DNA of 64,000 nucleotides from Mixophyes australis (taxonomy: Eukaryota; Chordata; Amphibia; Anura; Limnodynastidae), in the NCBI GenBank assembly GCA_036250195.1, contig JAVHZZ010000006.1:155298224-155362223 (forward strand), given 5' to 3'. A program made the translations under genes and the position numbers. Position 1 is the stretch's first letter. Each line of letters opens with the position of its first letter. Under the pieces are notes generated by a model. The model did no database searches and was not told the origin of the DNA. It saw only the letters and a program-made list of their open reading frames with translations. Shown piece after piece: positions 55,200 to 64,000 of this stretch.

Positions 55200-56122
55200 T
55201 GCACTCAATCGCCATGGCTTGTATGCAAGCTCACCACGCAAGACTCCTTTGTTGAAGAAAAAAATTTGGAAGCTCGTTTCAAGTTTGCTGCACAACATTT
55301 GGACAAGCCTGTGAAATACTGGGAGAATATAGTGTGGTCAGACGAGAGCAAAATTGAAATTTTTGTATGCCATAATACACACCATGTTTGGAGGGGAAAG
55401 GGCACTGTACAGCACCATAAAAACACCATACCAACAGTGAAGATTGGAGGTGGGAACATTATGGAGTGGGGCTGTTTTTGTGCACATGGTACTGGCATAC
55501 TGCATATGATTAAAGGAAGGATGAATGGAAAAATGTGCAGAGACATTCTTGATAAAAATCTGCTGCCATCTACCAGGATGAAGATGAAACGAGGGTGGAC
55601 ATTTCAGCAAGACAATGATCCCAAACACTCAGCCAAGGACACTCTCAATTGGTTTCAGAGAAAGAAAATAAAGCTGCTAGAATGACCCAGCCGATCGCCT
55701 GACTTGAATCAAATTGAAAATCAATGGAAAGAACTAAAGATCAGAGTTCATAGAAGAAGAAGCCCACGAAATCTTCAAGATTGGAAGACTAATTGCGTTG
55801 AAGAATGGGGCAAAATCACACCTGAGCAATAATACGACTAGTTTCTCCATACAGGAGGCATGTTAAAGCTGTCATTACCAACAAAGACTTTTGTACAAAG
55901 TATTAAATAAATTTCCGGAAGCGTGTTCAATACGTTTTCCCTGTGTTATTTCACATTATTACACAAAACTTAAAATATATGGACATCTATGGTTTGATTT
56001 CTTTAAATGTGTGGATTGCAAGGGTTGTTACCGACATTTGGTGTAAATTTCATTACAATAGCCACATTAAATATATATTTACTGAGAAAAATGTTGATGT
56101 GTTTATTACTTATTTCACCGTA
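55200..56122 (+). pseudogene. Tc1-like transposase, 5'-truncated
   Basis: Encodes [31 protein letters not shown] (first catalytic Asp), [32 protein letters not shown] (second Asp) and, after one in-frame TGA at about 55683, [15 protein letters not shown] (catalytic Glu). The DNA-binding N terminus is absent because the copy begins at the Gypsy junction. The 3' end runs to TTATTACTTATTTCACCG near 56122, as in Tc1-like termini. Apart from the single stop the catalytic part is well preserved. Confidence 0.85.
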
Positions 56123-56129
56123 TATATAT

Positions 56130-56880
56130 AGAGAGAGAAAACAAAAAAGATGGCACTCAGGACTGCAGACAGGATCATTTTTTTTGCTTCAATATTTTGA
56201 AACATTTATCAACCACTGGAGATAAAGAAAGCAAGATAGGGTATGGAGGGAAATAAAACACAAAGGGAAGGAGTACAAAGTGGGGGGTAAACACAATAGT
56301 AAAATGACAGCACCCAAACCATATCCTAAAAAAATAGGTAACATATCGAAGGAAATTTGTTGACCGACCAAATCTTGTAAGGGTTTAATTTGGAGAGGGA
56401 GGTGTTGGAGCAAATATAAAGGTATCTGATGAGGGTGGCCAAATATCAGGCTGAGACCATGTGCTCACCATCTGTGATATATTCATGCCATCTAAACCAT
56501 TTCATTAAGGGTGATTAGGAAACTAGACTGAACTTTAGAAATGGTTATACTGAGATGGAGGGTGTGGGTGTTTTAACTGTTGAGCGAATGCTGCCCTAGT
56601 AGCTATGAAAATATGTCTCAAAACATATCTATCGCTATGGCAGAGGTGATAGGAAGGGGAATACAAAAGGGAAAATTTTAATCCAGATAGCGATAATGTT
56701 TTGGGACACTGATCCCCACTGTTTTGTTAGCGATACCACTATTAACTGCTTGTCATCTGCATGGTTTACATAAGGGCAATTACCTGCTTTATATGTCCAA
56801 TAGAAAAATCACTATGTCTATGTCATTATCATTCTTTTCCAGCACTCCCCAATTAACGTAAAACAAATAATATGAGTGGT
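56130..56880 (-). pseudogene. Possible L1/Tx1-type LINE C-terminal remnant
   Basis: Broken minus-strand frames carry a hydrophobic, Trp-containing pattern (FIATRAAFAQQLKHPHPPSQ, then KIWSVNKFP-like text) reminiscent of the end of L1-type ORF2. Evidence is weak. No other gene signal in this stretch. Confidence 0.3.
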
Positions 56881-56884
56881 GGTA

Positions 56885-57171
56885 CGAAGTGGGCCATTTT
56901 AGAAAATCAATCTACAACTACCCAGACTGTGTTAAAGTTTTGACTAGGAGGAAGGTCCATAATAAAATCTATGGAGATGTATAACCATGGCTTGGTTGAA
57001 AAAGGTAAATGCATAAGTTGGGCCACAGGGCTTTAGCGAGGAGTCTTATGTTGTGAGCAGATGTTACAGACAGCAATGAACTGGTTGATATCGGAGCGAA
57101 GAGAAGTCCACCAATAGGTCCTGGAAACAAACTCGGTAGTCCTCCATATAGCTACATGGCCAGAGAAGTGC
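56885..57171 (-). pseudogene. Gypsy 2 integrase fragment
   Basis: Encodes HFSGHVAIWRTTEFVSRTYW and FIAVCNICSQHKTPR (the zinc-binding His/Cys domain), then after a stop ISIDFIMDLPPSQNFNTVWV with the first catalytic Asp, and VVD-FSKMAHFVP. Its upstream end is interrupted by a SINE. Confidence 0.8.
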
Positions 57172-57179
57172 AAGGCATG

Positions 57180-57429
57180 TGTTTGCGTGGGTTTCCTCCG
57201 GGTGCTCCGGTTTCCTCCCACACTCAAAAAACATACTGGTAGGTTAATTGGCTGCTATAAAAAAAAATTGACCCTAGTCTCTCTCTCTTTGTCTGTTTGC
57301 CTGTGTGTGTATGTTAGGGAATTTAGACTGTAAGCTCCAATGGGGCAGGGACTGATGTGAATGAGTTCTCTGTACAGCGCTGCGGAATCATTGGCGCTAT
57401 ATAAATAAATGATGATGATGATGATGATG
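57180..57429 (+). mobile_element. 5'-truncated SINE inside the integrase
   Basis: Body from GTTTGCGTGGGTTTCCTCCG to the GGCGCTATATAAATAAATGA tail. AAGGCATG at 57172-57179 and 57430-57437 is an exact 8-bp target duplication; integrase similarity resumes on the other side. Confidence 0.9.
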
Positions 57430-57437
57430 AAGGCATG

Positions 57438-57849
57438 GCACCACTGAAGCAGTTTTCTTTGTAGGGAGGGTGGAATGAAAGTACTGCCTGGAGGGAGCGC
57501 AGGCAAAGAAAACACAGTGGTGAGTAGCAGCGATTTTGGATTCAGGTTGGGACGATTGGAATGTTCGGTAGGTTCAGGTTCGTGGAGAAATGCTTGTGCA
57601 AGGGTGTCAGCCTTCCTATTCTTGGAACTTGGTTTAAAAGTGATGTGTAGTTTAAAATGGGAGAAAAAGAGGGACCAGCGTGCTTGACGAGGGTTTAAAC
57701 ATTTAGCTGATTGAAGGTAAAGTAGATTCTTGTGCTCGGTGATAATAGTAACAGGAAATTATGAACCTTTCAACAGAGAGCCAGTTTCATAGCAAGAAGC
57801 TCCTTTTCTCCAATTGCATAGTTATTTTCCGCATAAAGAAACTTACGAG
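57438..57849 (-). pseudogene. Gypsy 2 RNase H, downstream part
   Basis: The minus strand encodes KFLYAENNYAIGEKELLAMK, then ITEHKNLLYLQSAKCLNPRQ, ARWSLFFSHFKLHITFKPSS and KNRKADTLAQAF, the second half of a Gypsy RNase H (TEHKNLxYL motif), followed by linker to the integrase. Continuous with the 58625-58860 part once the solo LTR is ignored. Confidence 0.82.
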
Positions 57850-58616
57850 TGTTAGGAACTCCTTCAGTCAGCACGACAAAACCCGGAGTCTGCTCCGAAG
57901 TCTGGTGTTCGCTGGAGCCCCTAGTGGTGGGGACAGACTTGGCTGCAGACGAACGGAGGGTCGTGTAATGTGCACTGACTGGGGAGAACCCTGAGGTAGC
58001 GAAGTAGAACACGGCAGTGTGAGATCCAAGCAAAAGGTCAAGGGCCGGCAGCAGGTAGCGATACCAGATAACGAGCCGAGGTCAGGGGTCACAGGCAATA
58101 CAACGAGGTCCAGAAACAAGCCAGGGGTCATACACGGGAAATCCAAACTAGAATTCAGAACAGGAGCAGGGAAACAGGAACAGGAGCCTAGCTACACAGG
58201 AAGCTATAACTGGCAATCAGGCTATGTCCTCACTTGCCCTAAATAGTGAGAGGAACCAATCAGGCAACGAGCAGAATCTCCTCCCATACATGTAGCCAAT
58301 CCCAATTAAGCCTGACAGAAATAATAGTTCCTCTAAAAATAGAGAGACAAGTATAAAAGCATACCGCCTACCGTCCTCCAGAGTCCCAAGCAGCTGCAGC
58401 TGTTTAATTCATAATTTCCTTCTGCGCGCCTGCGCCCGGCTGTATGACAGCCGGCCGGGCGTTGCGGTAGGCGAGTCAGAGCGTCCCGGTTGTTGCCTAG
58501 GCAACCGGGACGCAGGAGGCGGAAGTGACGCCCCAGTCGTCATAGAGACGGCCGGGACGCCTGGGACCGCCGGAAGTGAGTCGCGGCGCCCCCTCGGGGA
58601 GCCGCGGCTCATAACA
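57850..58616. mobile_element. 767-bp solo LTR with 5-bp target duplication
   Basis: Plus strand begins TGTTAGGAACTCC and ends GGCTCATAACA; flanked by ACGAG at 57845-57849 and 58617-58621. TATAAAAG at 58352-58359 suggests plus orientation. The right part is GC-rich (GCCGGCCGGGCGTTGC, GTTGCCTAGGCAACCGGGAC hairpin). No internal region or second LTR is present, so recombination has removed the body. Confidence 0.88.
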
Positions 58617-58621
58617 ACGAG

Positions 58622-58860
58622 AAAAGAATGCACAGGGGTGAGAACTCTTTCTCGGAGACGAGTACTGATATAGCACTGTCCCTACTCCTACAGATGAGGT
58701 GTCGATTTCCACAATAAAAGGTAAGGAGGGATCAGGTTGTTCAAGAATAGGAGCAGAGGAGAAAACTTCCTTGTGAGTGTTAAATGCCTCAACAGCCGCT
58801 GGAGGCCATTGTTTGGTATCAGCTCCTTTCCGAGTAAGTACCACTATGGGAGCCACTAGG
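58622..58860 (-). pseudogene. Gypsy 2 RNase H, upstream part
   Basis: Encodes VVLTRKGADTKQWPPAAVEA, FSSAPILEQPDPSLPFIVEI and DTSSVGVGTVLYQ up to HPCAFFSR at the solo LTR boundary. The IVEIDTSSVGVG segment holds the first RNase H catalytic Asp. Confidence 0.82.
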
Positions 58861-59640
58861 GTTGAATAAGCACGAATTAATTGTCTGGAATAATTGGCAA
58901 AGCATTAGATAGCTTTGAGATCATCTCGGAGGGGCCACTCCAGGATGGCACAGACTTTACTTGAGTCCATTTGGAGACTGGAACCAAAGAAATTATATCC
59001 CAAGAAGGTCATGTGAGATGTCTCGAAGGAACATTTCTCAAGTTTGCAAAACAAGTGGTTCTTGCAAATTCTGTTCAGCACCTCCGTCACTTGACAACGA
59101 TGAGTGTACAGGTCCCGAGGAAACATCAAAATATCGTCCAAATACACAACTACGCTGGAATAAAATAGATCTGTGAAAATCTTATTTACAAAGCTTTGAA
59201 AAAACACTGGGGCATTACAGAGCCCAAAGGGCATAAAAAACTATTCACAGTGACCGTCTCTGGTGTTGAATGCAGTCTTCCATTCGTCACCCTTCCAAAT
59301 GAGGTTGCAGGCCCCACAGAGGTCAAGTTTGGTGAATATCCGAGCGCCCTTAATCCGGTCGAAAATTTCACTTGCATGTGGGATAGGATACCGATTTTTG
59401 ACTGTAATGGCATTCAGGCCCCTATAATCAATACATGGGCGTAAGGACCCGTCCTTTTTTTTTTACGAAAACGAATCCAGCTCCTGGAGAGAGGTGGAGG
59501 GTCAGATAAACCCACGCTGGAGATTTTCCCGGACATACTGGGTCATAGATTGTGTTTCAGGGATGGATAACGGATAACCTCGTCTTCTTGGATGAATCTT
59601 GCTAGGGTGGAGGTCTATGGGACAATTCCAAGAACAATGA
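58861..59640 (-). pseudogene. Gypsy 2 reverse transcriptase
   Basis: Frame 58905-59234 encodes MPFGLCNAPVFFQSFVN and the catalytic VVYLDDILMF; upstream frames carry the palm start with shifts. Stops and frame changes make it inactive. Confidence 0.82.
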
Positions 59641-59860
59641 GGCGGCAGCGTTTCTGAGCGGCCTTTGTCAATTAGCTATTCTGCTGACGATGACTATAGG
59701 CTGGGGGAAAGACTCGGTAGGTAAGACGAGGTGCTCCACCAAAGAGGCAGAAATAGAATTTCCGGCTGCCCCGTAATCCAGGAGGGCAGAGGAATAAACC
59801 GGACCTGAGGATCCAAATATGGTAACAGGAATGTAACAGTCTGAATTTTGGAGAGGATTT
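59641..59860 (-). pseudogene. Gypsy 2 protease remnant
   Basis: The minus strand encodes VYSSALLDYGAAGNSISASL; the active site reads D-Y-G instead of D-S/T-G. Confidence 0.65.
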
Positions 59861-60751
59861 AGAAGCCCCCAGCCTGATCTCCCCAGAACAGGTTAGGGAC
59901 TGGCATTTCCCTGGCGTTTGGGACAGGATGCCAGGAAGTGTACAGGTTTGGCACAATAGATGCAAAGATTATTGGAATTCTTCTCTGTCTCTGGAGGATT
60001 AGACGGCTGAAAACGGGGCCCCAGTCTGAACGTAGGGCGTTGAGAAGTATCCTTTTTGGAAGATCTCTCCCAGCAGCAGGTATCCACACGGTAACAGAGG
60101 GAGATTAGAGCGTATTCGGCAATTCCTGAGAGTCTTTTATCCGGTCTGAGAGACCTTGCCAAAAGGTAGCAAGCAGAGCCTCATAATTCCAATGGAGCTC
60201 TGATGAAAAGGTACGGAACTGTATCACATATTGGGAAACAGTGTGAGAGCCCTGATGCGGTCTTAGTATATTAGTATACTGGAAGCTGCTGAAGAGACAC
60301 ACCCTGGTTCGTCGAAGATTTTCCGAGAAGCTGCTATAAAAGCTGTACTGTCACGAAGAAGGGGATCATCCTTTTCCCTGAGCGGAGAGGCCCAAGCCAG
60401 CGCCTGCCCAGACAGCAGAAAAATGATATAGGCAGCCTTGGAGTGGTCAGTATGAAAATTGTGCAGAAGGAGCTCAAACTGAATTGAGCACTGATTTAGG
60501 AAACCTCTGCAAATCTTAGGCTCTCCTTCGAACTTCTGAGGAGAAGGCAACCTCAGAGTTGGAACCGGAGTGGGTGGATCAGGTGCGTCAGTACCAGCAG
60601 GACCAGGAAGTGCTGCCTGAATAGTTTAAATGCAAGTAGCTAAGGCTTGAATGCACTTAAGAAGTTGGATCTAGGTCGCTTCTTGTTGCTCCATTCTCCC
60701 CATGAGATGTTGTAACATATCCTTCGCGGAAGGTTCTCTGTCGGGATCCAT
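59861..60751 (-). pseudogene. Gypsy 2 gag with zinc knuckle
   Basis: ATG at 60751 (MDPDREPSAKDMLQHLMG), then stops, then the gag core at 60263-60550 (PQKFEGEPKICRGFLNQC, AAYIIFLLSGQALAWASPL), a frame shift to TVSQYVIQFRTFSSELHW, and a CCHC-like NLCIYCAKPVHFLASCPK. The order is typical for Gypsy gag. Confidence 0.82.
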
Positions 60752-60984
60752 TCTTTGGCCAGATCTTACTGTCACTAAGCAGGGACAGAACAGTCCCCGT
60801 GCGGACTGCCCGTGTTGACACCAATCACCTAAAGACGCAGAGTCTAACAGAAAGGGAGGTATGCGCCAGAGGCCCCTGCAAGGGAGTTTGGCTCCCTAAC
60901 TGCAGGTCGCGGCCCTCACGGAAGGTAACGAGCGAGCCCGAAGTGAGAACTTAGGTACGGGAAACAGGAACAGCAGAAAGAAAA

Positions 60985-61332
60985 GGTTTGCATCCAGGAG
61001 GCTGTGGATTTAGCAGATGGAGATGGAGATGCTCAGCAACAGCGGTGAGAACAGCAATGAACTGCAGGTATACAACAGGAGTGCGTCCACCAAGATGTGG
61101 AAGTAGCAGATAGAGATGCTCTGCAACAGCGGTGAGAACAGCGATGAACTGCAGGTATACAACAGGTGTGCATCCAGGAGGCTGTGGATTTAGCAGATAG
61201 AGATGCTCTGCAGCAGCGATGAGAACGGCAATGAACTGCAGGTATACAACAGGAGTGTGTCCACCAGGCTGTGGATGTAGCAGATAGAGATGCTCTGCAA
61301 CAGTGATGAACTGCAGGTATACAACAGGAGCC
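60985..61332. repeat. About 86-bp tandem repeats, four units
   Basis: ACTGCAGGTATACAACAGG recurs near 61061, 61149, 61237 and 61312, with GCAGATAGAGATGCTCTGCA between. Lies upstream of gag, possibly within the element's LTR or leader. Confidence 0.85.
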
Positions 61333-61464
61333 AGAGGGTGCAGGTCTGATCAGGGAACAACACTTGAAGACCTGGCACCTTAGGAGTGTAGGAGGGGCTT
61401 TAAATAGTCAGTGAAGGGAACTTATTGGTCCACATGGAGCAACTAAATGAAAATACTGACAGCC

Positions 61465-62385
61465 AATCCCAAGCTTTTAAGTTTATTTAACAGTCTGCAG
61501 TGTGGGACAGTGTCAAAAGCCTTACCTAAATCCAGATAAGCTACATCTATGCCTTCCCCCTTGATGTATTACTTTAGTCATCAAGTCAAAAAGTTCAATG
61601 AGATTTGTTTGACATGATCTCCCCCAGTAAATCCATAGTGTTTGGGATTCTGTAAGTTGCTGGGTTGGAGATATTTTACAATTCTTTCTTTTAAGAGGGT
61701 TTCCATCGATTTCCCTGCTACTGAATTAAGGCTCACTGGTCGGGAGTTGCTTTTCTCTTCTTTGCTTCCAATTCTGTGCAGTGGGACTACATTTGCTCTT
61801 TTCCAGTCCTCTGGAATTACTTCTGTAGCTAGTGACTGATTGAATTATTCTGTTAATGGTGTTACCAGCACCCCTTTAAGCTCTTTTAATATTCTTGGAT
61901 ATATCCCATCTGGCCCCATTGATGTATCCACTTTCAGTTTTGAGAGCTCTGTTAGGACCTACTCCTCTGTATGTACTTGTATCTACCTCATTTTTATTAA
62001 TATAGATTGTAAGCTTGCGAGCAGGGCCTTCTCACCTCTTTGTCTGTTTTACCCAGTTTGTTTATTAGTTTTACGTTTGTCCCCAATTGTAAGGCGCTAC
62101 GGAATATGTTGGCGCTATATAAATAAATGATGATGATGATGATAATATACTTGCAACTTAACTGTGGTCCATTCCCCGCTCTTTCTGTAGGGAACACCGA
62201 GCAAAAATAATAATTAAGATGATCTGTTATTACCTTGTCTCTCTCAACAAGACTCTCAGTTTCTGTCTTATTATTCCTCCTTTTGTTTTTCTCCTTTCAC
62301 TTATATACCTAAAAAAAGTTTTGCCCCCTTTACCTACTGGCTGGGCCATTTTCTCTTTAGCTTATGCCTTTGCACAGCTAATTAC
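61465..62385 (-). pseudogene. CR1-like LINE reverse transcriptase remnant
   Basis: Minus-strand frames encode GKTFFRYISERRKTKGGI, then VDTSMGPDGIYPRILKELKG, PEDWKRANVVPLHRIGSK, RPVSLNSVAGKSME and DVAYLDLGKAFDTVPHCRLL. These are in the order of a CR1 reverse transcriptase (the AFD Asp is catalytic). Split by an L2-like tail at 62006-62142 and broken by stops. Confidence 0.82.
62006..62142 (+). mobile_element. L2-like tail inserted in the CR1
   Basis: GATTGTAAGCTTGCGAGCAG through GGCGCTATATAAATAAATGA and (TGA)n; flanked by TAATATA on both sides, a probable target duplication. Confidence 0.75.
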
Positions 62386-62592
62386 TAGAGATGCTCAGGC
62401 TCGGTTCCTCGGAAACCGAACACACCCAAACTTAGGGTGTGTTCGTGCAGAAGTCGTTTAAAACGTGTATAGTGTGTACGCATAAATCGGCCCACTGATC
62501 AAAAATTCAGTCATTGGTAAAATCGTTGTAGATAACACCTCAGTCAAAAATTTCTGTAGTGGCCTGAGGGTGTTGCATTATCAAATCATTAT

Positions 62593-62911
62593 CATATATT
62601 TATATAGCGCCACTAATTCCACAGCACTGTACAGAGAACTCACTCACATTAGTCCCTGCCCCACTGGAGCTTACAGTCTAAATTCCCTAACATACACACA
62701 GACCAAGAGAAACTAAGGTCAATTTAATAGCAGCCAATTAATCTACCAGTATATTTTTGGAGTGTGGTAGAAAACCAGAGCACCTGGAGGAAACCCACAC
62801 AAACACGGGGAGAACATACAAACTCCACACAGATAAGGCCATGGTCGGGAATCGAACTCATGACCCCAGTGCTGTGAGGCAGAAGTGCTAACCACTAATC
62901 CATCATGCTCT
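62593..62911 (-). mobile_element. tRNA-headed SINE
   Basis: Tail ATATTTATATAGCGCCACTA at low coordinate, body CACCTGGAGGAAACCCACAC, head GCTAACCACTAATCCATCAT (A box diverged) at high coordinate. Confidence 0.8.
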
Positions 62912-63690
62912 TGCACTTTTGAACATTGTGTAATTAGAGGATTGTAATTCCAGGAGCATGGGGGCAGTCAGGGCCTGATTAAGGGTTCTGGCCGCCCTAG
63001 GCTAATACGGCCGCAGCGCCCCCCCCACCCCCCTCCTCCGAATATATAGGTGTATAGGAACACTCCTGAATATGAATGTTCAGGTGTATTCTCGAGCATT
63101 CAAATTTAGACAGATTGTGCCATTGTCTCTTACCTGTCCTTGCTCTTCTCTCTTGCAACTTTGTTATCCTCTCGCTGGCTTCTGGAAAGTTGGCGTCCTT
63201 TTTTGAAAATGCCAAAATGTGTTATAATGCAAACCCTGAATGATTAGGCCCTTTAGTTAAAACAAAACACTCCATTATGGCCAACTAAAAGTACCCCATT
63301 GGACAGGCATATATAAGCAATATCTGAATATTTGTTGTCAATCAAATACAAACCTCTACCAGCCCCATCTCACTAATATTTAGTATTCTAGTGATTGCTG
63401 AGACCACCCATGTGACCACCACACAATCATGAGATTCTGCCCCCCAAAGCTGCTCTATTTTTTAAATACCCCCTGCAGCCATTTTCCTTAACCACAACCC
63501 CCCCCCCCACAGCCATTTTCCTTAACCCCTGCTGCAGCCATTTTCTTTACCTCCCACCCTGCATCCATCCCCCTTGCAGCTATTTTCCTTACCTCCAATC
63601 TGCTAGCTAGCTATCCCCCCCGTCACATCAAAACTCCCCCAGTCACATATATCAGCCCCCCTCCTCTGCCCTCCTTCATACATATCAACC
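62912..63690. other. C-rich sequence without recognised genes
   Basis: Contains a GGGTTCTGGCCGCCCTAGGC phrase seen in amphibian repeats and repeated GCAGCCATTTTCCTTACC units around 63475-63600. No coding support. Confidence 0.45.
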
Positions 63691-63699
63691 TCTCTACCT

Positions 63700-64000
63700 C
63701 CCTATAGATTTTCATGGCAGCCCCCCCTCCCACCCTATAGATTTGTATGACAGTCCCCCTCTCCCTCCCTATACATATGCATGACAGTCCCCCCTCTCCC
63801 TCCCTATAGATATGCAGGGTAGTCCCCCCCCCCTCCCTATAGATACGCAGGGTAGTTCCCCCCCCCTCTCTATAGATATGCAGTGTAGTTCCCCCCCTCC
63901 CTATAGATATGCAGGGTAGTTCCCCCCCTCCCTATAGATATGCAGGGTAGTTCCCCCCCTCCCTATAGATATGCAGGGTAGTTCCCCCCCCTTCCTATAG
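63700..64000. repeat. C-rich tandem repeat at the window edge
   Basis: About ten units of CTCCCTATAGATATGCAGGG followed by TAGTTCCCCCC, becoming more uniform toward the end and continuing past the window. Confidence 0.9.

Larger units (their letters stand above)
56885..60823 (-). mobile_element. Gypsy-like retrotransposon 2, decayed
   Basis: From high to low coordinate: leader with TGGTGTCA (primer-site-like, 60808-60823), gag start at 60751, zinc knuckle, protease, reverse transcriptase, RNase H split by a solo LTR, and integrase split by a SINE. All are on the minus strand. Multiple stops and frameshifts. Confidence 0.82.

Noticed and set aside
57868..58146. Open frames inside the solo LTR
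   Set aside because: They have no retroviral or host domain, and the interval is bounded exactly by LTR ends and target duplications.

Overview
The window looks like nuclear DNA from a vertebrate, most likely a frog (anuran). It holds one spliced housekeeping gene with long introns, set among many transposable elements of amphibian and fish type: hAT, Tc1/mariner and Harbinger-like DNA transposons and MITEs, Ty3/Gypsy retrotransposons, CR1- and L2-like LINEs, and tRNA-headed SINEs. There are no operons, rRNA genes or CRISPR arrays. The species assignment is inference from repeat style and gene structure.

Host gene: UCKL1 (uridine-cytidine kinase-like 1) lies on the minus strand from the start codon at 51357 to the stop codon at 17000. 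I could place 15 coding exons that join in frame with canonical splice sites, including a 17-nt microexon at 34359-34375, giving 523 codons. The protein has an N-terminal uridine kinase domain (P-loop in exon 3) and a C-terminal uracil phosphoribosyltransferase-like domain (exons 10-15). An ACTACAATTCCC-type promoter motif sits just upstream of the start codon. Intron 3 is almost entirely a roughly 49-bp minisatellite whose units include copies of the exon 4 splice acceptor.

Left flank (1-16.7 kb): Tc1/mariner remnants (1.2-1.7 kb); an 8.6-kb hAT transposon (1838-10451) with an uninterrupted 1003-codon BED-finger transposase between two large tandem-repeat arrays; a Tc1-like remnant split by a SINE (10.5-11.5 kb); and a decayed Gypsy element with two LTRs and a Leu-type primer binding site (11562-16642), itself loaded with MITEs and a LINE fragment. 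The hAT and the Gypsy element both sit inside (TA)n tracts.

Introns (17-51 kb): a 2.46-kb internally deleted relative of the hAT (20726-23188), palindromic MITEs with visible target duplications, SINEs, L2-like tails and a possible DIRS-like remnant.

Right flank (52-64 kb): a nest of decayed retroelements. There are two minus-strand Gypsy elements. The second carries a 767-bp solo LTR inside its RNase H region and a 5'-truncated SINE inside its integrase, both with exact target duplications. A Tc1 transposase, a CR1 LINE cut by an L2-like tail, a SINE and C-rich tandem repeats complete the region.
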